Below, piece after piece: positions 1 to 7,300 of a DNA stretch of 7,400 nucleotides; within the stretch, counting starts at the first letter, position 1; each line of letters starts with the position of its first letter. Location: the NCBI GenBank assembly GCA_937969125.1, contig CALBVA010000135.1, forward strand, positions 1-7,400, written 5' to 3'. The position numbers and the translations under genes were made by a program. Below the pieces are notes generated by a model. It made no database searches and had not been told where the DNA came from. It worked only from the letters and a program-made list of their open reading frames with translations. This DNA is from an uncultured Verrucomicrobiales bacterium. GTDB taxonomy: Bacteria > Verrucomicrobiota > Verrucomicrobiia > Verrucomicrobiales > Akkermansiaceae.

Positions 1-1742
1 ATCGCCCCATAGTAAATGCTTTGACGCTCCTCGTCATTGCGCGCTTGCTCTACTAATAGGGAATACTTTTCGCTATAATTTGCCATCGAACCGAGAGCAA
101 AGGCGCGGAGTTCTTCCTGCGTCCATTCGCTTGGATAGCCGTCAGCCGCGCCCTGTCCTCGCTCGACATGATAGTCCTTAAAAATATTCGGCCCGGTCGC
201 AATGCCCACCCAACGAGCGGTATTCCACCTCGCACTCGCACGTTTTTTGGGATCTTCGATGCGATCGGCCATCGTAAAACCCTTCAGCGCTTTATCACGA
301 GCGACTCGCTGTGCAAGTTGGCTCAAAAGCTGATCACGACGCCCCACATCAGGGTGAGAAGCCACCCACTCACCAGCCGCGTCTGGATCAAAGACCGCCC
401 ACTCTCTCGCCACTTGCGGGAACAGAGTTTTGTCTGCCTCAGCCCACGCCTCAGCAACTCGATCGACAAACAAAGCCGCTTCATGAGGTTCATTCTGAAC
501 ACGAATACGAAGATAGTCTTTCAGGATTCCGAGATTACCCCGGTGAGGAGAAGCGAGCAATTGAGCAAGAGCCGCATCAGGATCGACACTGAGCCAAGTC
601 AGCAGCACCCCTCGCCGCGCATGTGCAAGAAAGCGATACTCTTCCAACGCTTCCGCCCAAGCTGCCTCTGGATCCAACTCAGCCCAGCGGGCATAAAAAG
701 CAGTCACAATGGCCTCAAAACGACCCTGCGAAGTCACTCCATTCAAAGCTTCAAGCACGGAAATGAGGTCACCCTCCGGGATGCTAAACATAAGCAAGCG
801 TAGGCTACTCTCGCGTGCGCTATTCCGCTTTTCCTCTTCATCGTAGCTCCGAATTTCTGCCAGCAAGGCCGCGAGATCAAAGCTCGCACGTGACACGCGC
901 TCACTCCGAACCCCGCTCGTAATTTGTCGCTTCTGGGCAGACTCATTGTTCACCACGGTGGGTTCGTCTACCGGATCGGAAACCCAAGGAAGGGCGAGTA
1001 AACCACCTCCCACGAACGAAGAAAGAAAAAGGAGTTTTGATTTCATAAGAAGAAGAGAAAGAGTGCTAGTGCTTGTTTGAATCGTAGTGTGTGTCAGAGC
1101 TTCCCGCGTGAATTCCTGAAGGAGATATGCCTCCACTGGAGCTGCCTCAGCTTGCTGCTGAGCGAAAAAGGTGGTGAGGGTCAGCGCCGCGACGGGAGTA
1201 GCTCGGCGTCCCAGCTTACGACCCAGTTGTTCCAATGCCCGACGGCATCGCTTGCGCCAACTTTCCGAACTGCCCCCAAGTTGATTCGCGATTGCCGAAA
1301 AAGTCTGCCCCTCCAAATGATGCATCACCACCACCGCGCGATCTTTCGCAGCTAATGAATCGATGGCCTGATCAAGTTCTGACAAAAGAAAAGAGGCTGG
1401 CTTGGCTGGTGAAATTGGCTCGTATTCCTTCATCGCTTCCGTATCGCGGCGCATTTGCCGACTTCGTTTTCGCCTCAAGTTCGCAGACTCTAACAGAATC
1501 ACTCGATGGAGCCACGGCGCGAGAGATTCCCGCCCCTCTAGTTCGTAAGCCCGCCTTGCAAAGACGATCAGAGCCGCCTGCAAGGCATCATGCGCATCTT
1601 CCTGACTCCCGAGAAAACGGAAAGCCGAGCGATACATCATGGCGTGATGCCGCTTCACCAAGTGCGCAAAGGCAGCCTCATCCCCATTCTTACAGAAAGA
1701 ATGAAGAAGGTCGCTATCACTAGCTTGTGCCAAGTTGCCCAT
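1..1742 (-). CDS. ECF-type RNA polymerase sigma factor with membrane-anchored C-terminal repeat region (3' end outside window)
   Basis: The reading frame is open without a stop from the ATG at 1742 to the left edge (580 complete codons), so the protein is longer than seen. Residues 11-78 fit sigma-70 region 2 (DEAAFAHLVKRHHAMMYR, then EDAHDALQAALIVFARRA, then PWLHRV). Residues 122-177 fit region 4, with a helix-turn-helix (LEGQTFSAIANQLGG) and recognition helix SWRKRCRRALEQL. This style resembles the extended ECF groups of Planctomycetes and Verrucomicrobia. A linker follows, then a hydrophobic segment at about 237-254 behind K234 and K236, giving a predicted N-in, C-out topology. Residues 254-580 hold helical repeats with a (D/E)P-x-x-AA signature. 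No separate anti-sigma gene is visible, so the extension may sense a signal and hold the sigma domain at the membrane; that is inference. A GGAGGAG lies 14 bases before the ATG, rather far. GTG at 1766 and TTG at 1745 are in-frame alternatives below a stop at 1769-1767. The sigma domain is secure; the role of the extension is unknown. Confidence 0.
   Translation of the reverse strand, partial: MGNLAQASDSDLLHSFCKNGDEAAFAHLVKRHHAMMYRSAFRFLGSQEDAHDALQAALIVFARRAYELEGRESLAPWLHRVILLESANLRRKRSRQMRRDTEAMKEYEPISPAKPASFLLSELDQAIDSLAAKDRAVVVMHHLEGQTFSAIANQLGGSSESWRKRCRRALEQLGRKLGRRATPVAALTLTTFFAQQQAEAAPVEAYLLQEFTREALTHTTIQTSTSTLSLLLMKSKLLFLSSFVGGGLLALPWVSDPVDEPTVVNNESAQKRQITSGVRSERVSRASFDLAALLAEIRSYDEEEKRNSARESSLRLLMFSIPEGDLISVLEALNGVTSQGRFEAIVTAFYARWAELDPEAAWAEALEEYRFLAHARRGVLLTWLSVDPDAALAQLLASPHRGNLGILKDYLRIRVQNEPHEAALFVDRVAEAWAEADKTLFPQVAREWAVFDPDAAGEWVASHPDVGRRDQLLSQLAQRVARDKALKGFTMADRIEDPKKRASARWNTARWVGIATGPNIFKDYHVERGQGAADGYPSEWTQEELRAFALGSMANYSEKYSLLVEQARNDEERQSIYYGA
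387..688 (-). repeat. Protein-level helical repeats, about 30-34 residues each, in the sigma-factor extension
   Basis: Four units can be aligned by eye on a W/V-x-x-(D/E)-P-x-x-A-A core: WAELDPEAAW (W353, P358), WLSVDPDAAL (W383, P388), RVQNEPHEAA (P419) and WAVFDPDAAGEW (W448, P453). The proline spacings are 30, 31 and 34 residues. The segments between are helix-rich and amphipathic, suggesting a solenoid of TPR-like or related alpha-alpha units. The DNA itself is not repetitive, so the duplications are old. Similar W..DP.AA repeats occur in uncharacterised verrucomicrobial proteins, to my recollection. No catalytic motif was seen. Confidence 0.
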
Positions 1743-1801
1743 CAAAAAGAACCTGTCTCCTCCCACCTAAAAGCGGACAAAAAAATCTGCCCTCAAAACG
1801 A

Positions 1802-1824
1802 AAAACATCAATTTCCAATGTTTT
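1802..1824. promoter_or_regulatory. AT-rich inverted repeat upstream of the sigma-factor gene
   Basis: AAAACAT at 1802-1808 pairs with ATGTTTT at 1818-1824 around a 9-base spacer. A further AAACG/CGTTT match lies outside it with an offset. It sits 60-80 bases before the sigma-factor start, where an operator or leader hairpin could be. The low GC content argues against an intrinsic terminator. It may be chance in AT-rich DNA. Confidence 0.
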
Positions 1825-1875
1825 GCTCGTTTCTCAGGGTCATCCAGCTAGGGAGAGAAGAATAGAAAGGAGCCA

Positions 1876-1910
1876 ATCAGCTCTGCGTCTTTGAGCAGAT
1901 TCAAGCTGAT
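1876..1910. promoter_or_regulatory. Bulged hairpin in the divergent intergenic region
   Basis: ATCAGCT at 1876-1882 pairs perfectly with AGCTGAT at 1904-1910. Inside it CTGC (1883-1886) pairs with GCAG (1895-1898) around an 8-base loop, leaving a one-sided bulge of ATTCA. No T-run follows on either strand and no gene ends here, so it is not an obvious terminator. It could be a regulatory structure or a protein-binding palindrome. Confidence 0.
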
Positions 1911-2045
1911 GTATGATACCGCGCTCTAATCGAACAACCGCTTTCCTCCGTCGCTCTCCGAAACAATGACGCTCGACTTACCTGTCTCTCCGTGATCAGC
2001 CATCTCATAAAATTGGCTTCTCATCTTATAAAGAAGGTTACAAAT

Positions 2046-2051
2046 TATACT
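2046..2051 (+). promoter_or_regulatory. Possible -10 box for the zinc-ribbon membrane gene
   Basis: TATACT differs from the sigma-70 -10 consensus at one position and lies 36 bases before the ATG at 2088. No good -35 box is found 16-18 bases upstream, so this is only a weak candidate. Confidence 0.
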
Positions 2052-2087
2052 CAACAGAGCCTCACGCGAGGGTAAACTCCCGGACCG

Positions 2088-2447
2088 ATGAAGCCGAACC
2101 GATCTGTGTTAGCCTGCCCCGAGTGTGAAAAACCTCTGGTGAATATTGGAAGCAGGGTGGAACGAATTCATCCGGTGGCTCGTTTCATCCGAGATCGGTA
2201 TGTGACTTCAATTTTGATGTGGATGTCGCTGATTCCATTCATCATTTACCTGACCTATGCGCTTTCAACGGATGATGGTGGAGGGACATTGAACACAAGT
2301 TTCGGATTGTCAGCCTTACTCTTTGCTCCATTCATCCTGAATTTCATGATTCTCCGCCTCTTTCCAATCTACCGAATCACCGATTGTCCTTACTGTGGAT
2401 TTCATGAGAAACAGTATCTTGGTTTCAGCGAGAGCGGGGAACTTTGA
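2088..2447 (+). CDS. Small two-helix membrane protein with a split zinc-ribbon-like CxxC pair
   Basis: The predicted protein has 119 residues and is not assigned to a named family. Cys10-Pro-Glu-Cys13 near the N-terminus and Cys100-Pro-Tyr-Cys103-Gly near the C-terminus look like the two knuckles of a zinc ribbon. Between them lie two hydrophobic segments, about 40-59 and 72-92, joined by a polar loop (STDDGGGTLN). Both ends would therefore face the same side, with positive residues (R32, R35, R37, R90, R96) suggesting the cytoplasm. A membrane hairpin could bring the knuckles together to bind one metal ion; this is inferred. The ATG at 2088 is the only reasonable start; a GAGGG about 15 bases upstream is too distant to be a clear ribosome site. 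The gene is divergent from the sigma-factor gene and convergent with the gene ending at 2484. Function is unknown. Confidence 0.
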   Translation: MKPNRSVLACPECEKPLVNIGSRVERIHPVARFIRDRYVTSILMWMSLIPFIIYLTYALSTDDGGGTLNTSFGLSALLFAPFILNFMILRLFPIYRITDCPYCGFHEKQYLGFSESGEL

Positions 2448-2477
2448 AGAATCTCGATTCTCTTCCACTGGACCGTT

Positions 2478-2495
2478 CTGCCCTCATTCGGGCAG
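2478..2495. terminator. GC-rich hairpin at the convergent gene junction
   Basis: CTGCCC (2478-2483) and GGGCAG (2490-2495) form a 6-bp stem with a 6-base loop that contains the stop codon of the minus-strand gene (2486-2484). It lies 30 bases after the stop of the plus-strand gene, a good position for a shared bidirectional terminator. There is no T-run on either side, so intrinsic termination is uncertain. A weaker AGAAT/ATTCT stem lies at 2448-2461. Confidence 0.
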
Positions 2496-3395
2496 CTCGG
2501 CTTCGACGATAAAGAAATTCGTTATTCCCCGACTCCCATTGAGAGAAAAGGTGACCTTGTCTGGTGTTGTCTGCAGATTGTAGTTCTCTTCCGGAACCGG
2601 AGTGAAGTTCCTGAGAGTTCCGCTCTCCTTTAAAACCCAGCGCACCGATCTTTCAGGCATCTGGGTAACTTCGATTGCGAAGCCCGCCCTCAAAAAGACA
2701 AAGGGCGCATGAGACTCATCTCCATTGAGCGGATCAGTGCCCTGCGCATACTCCAGAATATTTGTCCGGCCATCGCGGTCAGGGTCAGCGTGCGGACTGT
2801 TATCAGCTGCACTCTCAGCGAATTCAACCTCTGCCCACACGGCATAAGTCAGATCAAAATCGGCTACCGCTGTCTGCATCGCTACTTGAAGATCCCCTCC
2901 ATCCGGCGTCGATTTGGAAAGACTGCCGAAAATCGCATCGGACTCGTCGACCAAGCTGCTTGCAACCAACCAACGAATCGGTAGCGGAGCCGCCCCCCCC
3001 CCATTCGCGGCGGGCCACTTCCAATTCTCCCGCCCGATCAAGATCCATTCACTCCCTGGCGCCAAACCATTTCGTCCCCAGATGTAGGCACGGTTTGTGG
3101 TCAGAAACGGGGCGTCATTGTCCGACAAAATGCTCGTGTTTGAAAACCTCATCTGCCCCTCCGAATAGGTCGCCGTTCCTAATGACCGCCATGCAGACTC
3201 CCACTCCACCAGATTAGTCTCATCTGGAATAATCCCGACGAAGGTCCCCAGCTCGAAGATGAAGCTTTCGTCGAGGGGAGTCATGCCATCCGCACGCAGG
3301 TCGATTGATTGCAAGTCCCCGGTCCATTCGATCGACCTGGCTCCTTGGAGACTGGTCACCAATAGAAGCAGAAGGGCAAAAGTGAGTCGGCTCAT
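2484..3395 (-). CDS. Secreted protein with a DPDxDG calcium-binding-like motif; paralogue of the neighbouring PEP-CTERM protein
   Basis: The protein has 303 residues. An N-terminal signal peptide is clear (MSRL, hydrophobic core ALLLLLVTSL, likely cleavage near residues 19-22). Residues about 22-173 resemble the mature region of the PEP-CTERM protein encoded upstream. Shared landmarks are an I-x-W start, FELGTF (47-52), YIWG (104-107), EWILIG (116-121), a W-P pair (127-128) and DLQVAM (168-173). Instead of a PEP-CTERM tail, it continues with DPDRDGRTNILEY (204-216) and GTDP, an EF-hand or thrombospondin-type-3-like motif common in secreted proteins of Verrucomicrobia. A beta-rich C-terminal part of about 80 residues follows with no visible membrane anchor. 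Export across the inner membrane is likely; the final location is unknown. The coding strand holds a run of ten G (3002-2993) encoding part of NGGGA. A weak GAAG lies just before the ATG. Molecular function is not recognised. Confidence 0.
   Translation of the reverse strand: MSRLTFALLLLLVTSLQGARSIEWTGDLQSIDLRADGMTPLDESFIFELGTFVGIIPDETNLVEWESAWRSLGTATYSEGQMRFSNTSILSDNDAPFLTTNRAYIWGRNGLAPGSEWILIGRENWKWPAANGGGAAPLPIRWLVASSLVDESDAIFGSLSKSTPDGGDLQVAMQTAVADFDLTYAVWAEVEFAESAADNSPHADPDRDGRTNILEYAQGTDPLNGDESHAPFVFLRAGFAIEVTQMPERSVRWVLKESGTLRNFTPVPEENYNLQTTPDKVTFSLNGSRGITNFFIVEAELPE
2993..3002 (-). repeat. Homopolymer tract G10 inside the coding strand
   Basis: Ten consecutive C on the plus strand (G on the coding strand) encode Gly132-Gly134 and the first base of Ala135. 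Losing one G would shift the frame to a TAG at 2884-2882; gaining one would run to a stop at 2856-2854. Either change would truncate the protein before its calcium-binding-like motif at residue 204. Tracts of this length are prone to polymerase slippage. Confidence 0.
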
Positions 3396-3403
3396 TAATC
3401 TTC

Positions 3404-3432
3404 AGTCTATCTTTTCTCCAATGACGCCCCAA
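3404..3432 (-). promoter_or_regulatory. Weak promoter candidate for the 303-residue secreted protein
   Basis: Read on the minus strand, TTGGGG (3432-3427) and TAGACT (3409-3404) are 17 bases apart, matching the sigma-70 layout with poor hexamers. They lie between the terminator hairpin and the ATG at 3395. If used, transcription would start almost at the start codon, which weakens the case. Confidence 0.
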
Positions 3433-3439
3433 GAAGAAA

Positions 3440-3471
3440 GAGGCCGGTTCTGACATCACAGCACCGGCCTC
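3440..3471 (-). terminator. Intrinsic terminator after the PEP-CTERM gene
   Basis: GAGGCCGGT (3440-3448) and ACCGGCCTC (3463-3471) form a perfect 9-bp GC-rich stem. Inside it, after one mismatch, CTG (3450-3452) pairs with CAG (3459-3461) around a 6-base loop. On the minus strand the stem is followed by TTTCTTCTT (3439-3431), an imperfect U-rich tail. It begins 35 bases after the stop codon of the PEP-CTERM gene and precedes the next minus-strand gene, so it probably ends or attenuates the upstream transcript. Confidence 0.
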
Positions 3472-3506
3472 CTTCCAACTAATGTACAATCGTGAAACAA
3501 CAAAAT

Positions 3507-4280
3507 TTAACTAGTACGGCGACGGCGCAACACACCAGTCGAAGCAAGCAGTAGAAGCAGCACCGAGCTGGGCTCGGGGACCGTTGCAAACTGGAGATCC
3601 GAGTTCCCGAAGGGCGACATGGGATCCATCATTTCTCCCTCCCCAATGTTGTCGTCGATGCGACCGACCACCGCAGTCGTGGCCGAAGCAATATCCCAAG
3701 TCTTTTCAAAGGTTCCATTGTTGCTCTCGTCACTATCTGGGAGCACCCAGTTATTCTGGTCGTCGGTCCCGGTTCCAGTCACCAGGAACCACTCAGGGAG
3801 TTGGGTCTCATCGATCGTCTTGGTGTCATAACCCCAGATATAAACGCGGAAACCCTCTACCAGAGAACCTCCGGTCGAAGAACTTTCCAAGGTCTGCACT
3901 TGATTGGTATTCGCACCCACCTCCACCGTTCCACCAAATCCGCGACTGATATTGCTGGAAGTGACATAGGAACTAGTTGGTGACGGGGTATCTGCATCGG
4001 TAATCGGCACAAAGCGATCCATCCACATTTCGATGTTGGACAGCTCTGGAGTGAACTCGCTGCCATCGGTGTTCTGGAAGATTCCCAGTTCGAAGGTGAC
4101 ATTTCCCCCGGCCACGGCAGCAGTGTCTTCGCTCTGAAGATCATTGCTGCTCGCGTTGTAATTCGTTGAGGAAAATCCCCCTCCCCAGGTAATCGTTCCG
4201 GCAATCGCAGACTGCCCGAGAAGGCAGAGAGCGAGGGCCCCGATTTTTCCAGAAGAGGATCTGACACTGTAATTTTTCAT
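3507..4280 (-). CDS. PEP-CTERM sorting-domain protein
   Basis: The protein has 257 residues and all three parts of a PEP-CTERM substrate: an N-terminal signal peptide (hydrophobic IGALALCLLG, likely cleavage after AIA at residue 27), an extracytoplasmic domain, and a C-terminal tail. The tail runs from Val-Pro-Glu-Pro at 234-237 through a leucine-rich membrane segment (LLLLLASTGVL) to an arginine cluster at 252-255. Such tails are recognised and processed by exosortase in Gram-negative bacteria, often linked to exopolysaccharide or surface display; no exosortase gene is in this window. The middle region is Ser/Thr/Asn/Asp-rich, with landmarks FELGIF (63-68), YIWG (147-150), EWFLVTG (163-169) and DLQFAT (228-233) shared with the gene at 2484-3395. 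The ATG at 4280 has no clear ribosome site, and no in-frame alternative exists in the 36-base gap after the upstream gene, with which it is probably co-transcribed. Specific function is unknown. Confidence 0.
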   Translation of the reverse strand: MKNYSVRSSSGKIGALALCLLGQSAIAGTITWGGGFSSTNYNASSNDLQSEDTAAVAGGNVTFELGIFQNTDGSEFTPELSNIEMWMDRFVPITDADTPSPTSSYVTSSNISRGFGGTVEVGANTNQVQTLESSSTGGSLVEGFRVYIWGYDTKTIDETQLPEWFLVTGTGTDDQNNWVLPDSDESNNGTFEKTWDIASATTAVVGRIDDNIGEGEMMDPMSPFGNSDLQFATVPEPSSVLLLLLASTGVLRRRRTS

Positions 4281-4316
4281 CGTTTTATTCGTGTTGGGGT
4301 TGCGGGGTTCTTCTCA

Positions 4317-7300
4317 TTAAGGGCCGACCACCGGTGGGATGGGATTTATGACCGGACTCGCCAGGTAGTGATCCAGAAGATCGCGATTCTGAATACAGTA
4401 GATTGAGCTCCGGGTCGGATCGAAGAGGTCTTCATTGTCCTCCTCGGTCGCACTCACTGAGGTGCCGTCTGTCCACTGATCCGGTCCACCAGCAAAGTTC
4501 AAGTAGAAGATCGCATTGTAGCAGAGGTGGGCGGTCACGGCAGTCGTGACTTGTTCATCGTCCTGCCAGAACTGCACCTGATCGGCGAGCGAGAGGGCAT
4601 TACTTCCGACAAAGTTCTGCGATCCCGCACTCATCTCACGCGACTTCGAGTCGGCGCTATCGATGGTTTGGGTAACGACCGGATGAGCGGATCCCACAAG
4701 GTTGTAATCTTCCTTAAGCGGGTAAGCGAGGCGGTTCACTCTGACCTCTCCGAACTGCATCACCATGAAGGCGTCTTCTCCGAGGAAGTTGTGGGTGAAG
4801 ATACCCTCGCCCGGAGGTAGAATATTATCAGGAGCATTGGCGCCGGTGGTGGTGGCGACCCAGCTCTGCACTCCGTCATTCGCACCAACGGAAGAATCGG
4901 CGGTGCTCATCGCGACGTAGGTCTCGAGCATTCCGGTGGTCCGGTTGAGGCGCAGGAGGGTTCCGGCATCAGCGGCGCTACCACCAGCATCGAAGCCTTC
5001 CACCGCTATGGTATCGACGTCATCAATCGGGAAGAGATCTTCCAGCGTCTTGTGAGCCCGGATCACAAAGGTATCGCCATCAAGGTCTGCCGGATTGCCC
5101 GCCTGTGTGCTGTATGGCGCGGCCAGGGTGCAGAGGTCCGTCTCAGTAGTCTCTTTCAAGGTCACGCTATCCGCAGTGAAGCTCTCGATATCGAAGATGT
5201 GGCCCAAGTTTTCCCCGCTGGTGATCTCGAGGTAGTATGCCGCAGGAGCAGCAGTGGTGGGATCGCCATCCGGATCATTCAAGATCGCCGCGATATCTCC
5301 GGTGCCTCCAGCCTGAGTGAGATCGATGGTGAGGTCAGTCGAGCTGTCAATCGTTCCGGTCACCAGGCATGGCTCCAGAAGCGGATCGTTATAGGTCTGA
5401 CAGAAGTCCTTGATGGTGGCTTTCTGGTAACCGACCACTGGCGTGACGGCATTGATCTCGGCCGTCGCGGTTCCGCCATTGACAACCAATCGCAGGAAGG
5501 CTGCTTCGGCACCACCTAGGAGGGTCATGACATCGCTGTAAGTCTCAACGGTGGTTCCGGCAACGGAGCCGGTCGATTCGGTAGAAACAGCTCCCGAAAC
5601 ATCAGTCCAGGTCTGGCCATCCGTGCTCGACTGCAGCGTATAGGTCACTCCGGATGGATCCTCACCAGCGGCACCTGGACGGGTGAAGATCGCATTGAGA
5701 ACCATACCATCCATCTCGAGGTGGAAGCCTTCGTTCGGCTGGCCATTCGGGAAAGTCTTGGTCCCGGTGCCCGGATCGAAGCAGAGAGCAAATTCGAGAA
5801 GGTTATTATAAACATCTCCGTCTGAGTTCTCAGCGAGACCGGCGAGGTCAGCAACAGCTCCGGCATCAACATCTGCATTTGCCACTCCAGTCAGCGGATC
5901 GACTGCGGGGACGCCGGGAGTGGAGGCTCCGCTGGTGGTATTGTCATCCAGCCCGAAGGTGGTGGAATTATCGACAAGGAACTCGGTGTAGGTTCCGGAC
6001 TTGGCAGGTGACGTAATTCCAAAGTCGTAACTTGCGATGCTGAGTTCGTTAGTCGGGTCGGCTAGGTTCGCGGTGTCTTCCAGTCCCTGGGTCGGGATAG
6101 CAGTAACTCCGCTCGGATCACTGTCGGCCTTATCGTCTCCGCCCTGGTCAGGAGTGACGAGGGTGGTTCCGGTAGGCGGGGTGACCGCGATGGTGAAGGC
6201 CGGCTGATCCGCTCCGGTTCCAGTATTATAATCTTCATCCGCGAGGAGGTTGCAGAAGTTATAGTTACCGGAGACATCGGTGGTGGTTGAGAGAGTGACC
6301 ACGTCGCCACTCGGATAGGTGATGGTCGCGGTGAGCAGGACATTGGCGATTGGAGTATCTCCAGTGCTCTGAACATTGTTCCCATCCACATCGGTGAAGA
6401 CATAGTTACCAAGCTTGGCGAGGTCCTTGTAGTAGCCGAAGTCCACGGTCTCAACATCCGGAGTTCCGGTGCTGAGGACGACGGCGTAGTCATCTTCCTT
6501 CGAGGTGTTATTGGTGGCGACAGACTGGTCTCCGAGGGAGTGCCAGTAGCCTGCAAGGACTCCATCACAATCACTGACGTGGACGATGTAAGCCATGTCA
6601 CCACCCGTGCCGTCATCGACAGGCAAGTTGCTGAAGAGGTAGTTGTCCACATCGGTGGCGCTAGTTAGGACACTACCGATCTGCGGATCATCGAAATCAC
6701 GCACACCATCGCTATCCTTGTCCCAGTAGAGGTCTACTTTGACTCCGGGAATACTTGGCTCATCGTCGTCGGTGGAAGCAGTCGGGCCGCTTGGTCCGGT
6801 GCTGATGCCATCGGCATTATGATCTTCCCAAACAAGGGTTCCGATACTGCCGATGCCGGGAGCATTGTAACCGAAGTCCTGATCGAGATCGATTTCGCCC
6901 GTTGCGAGAATGACCGTGGAAACACCATTCACTGGACCTTCTGGATCTGCGGTATTGGTGAGTCCTGGTGGCAGGGTGTCGCCCTCCGGATCGACGGTGA
7001 CGGTGTAGTCTCCAGCGGGAAGGTCCGGGAAGAAGTAGCAACCATTAATATCGGTGGTAGTAACGATGGACAATCCGTCAGCATTAGTGAGCTGGACTTC
7101 CACTCCGGCGATTCCGGTGTCTGCGCCATCGAAGGAGCCGATGGTTCCGGCATCGAAGAAAATCTTGTCGCCAATCCCGCCGAGTGGTGGGTAGCTGAAG
7201 TCTTCTGTGATGACATTGGAGCTGAGGTTGGTGACGGTGGTCTTGCTGTCTCCGCCGGTCACGTCATCGCTTTCATAGGTAGAAAGCGGGCTGACACCTG

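Larger units (their letters stand above)
1743..2087. other. Divergent intergenic region between the sigma-factor gene and the zinc-ribbon membrane gene
   Basis: This stretch of 345 bases has no convincing coding sequence. It should contain the promoters of both divergent genes. I see two imperfect inverted repeats (1802-1824 and 1876-1910), a run of seven A on the plus strand at 1779-1785, and a weak -10-like box near the plus-strand gene. No tRNA, riboswitch or ECF-type promoter pair was recognised. Confidence 0.

Noticed and set aside
168..803. Long plus-strand open frame.
   Set aside because: It lies opposite the sigma-factor extension, has Arg/Ser/Pro-rich composition and no recognisable motif, and is a shadow frame.
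1..1046. A separate secreted-protein gene starting at the ATG at 1046.
   Set aside because: The start looks like a signal peptide, but the frame is continuous with the sigma domain from 1742 (696 bases, exactly 232 codons, no stop), and there is no good ribosome site before 1046.
1235..1723. Plus-strand open frame opposite the sigma domain.
   Set aside because: The minus strand encodes a clear sigma-2/sigma-4 protein here; this frame has no domain.
1779..1824. Hairpin 1802-1824 plus the seven-T run on the minus strand as an attenuator before the sigma gene.
   Set aside because: The stem is only A/T-rich and is separated from the T-run by about 16 bases, so it does not fit an intrinsic terminator.
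1966..1995. Nine-codon plus-strand micro-ORF (ATG at 1966, TGA at 1993) in the intergenic region.
   Set aside because: It has no ribosome site and no leader-peptide character such as runs of one amino acid.
3857..4267. Minus-strand overlapping frame inside the PEP-CTERM gene.
   Set aside because: It is an out-of-frame shadow of a gene with clear signal peptide and PEP-CTERM tail.
6062..6652. Long Ser/Thr/Pro-rich minus-strand frame inside the SdrD_B-like region.
   Set aside because: It is the shifted frame of Asp/Gly/Thr-rich repeat coding sequence and has no start context or domain.
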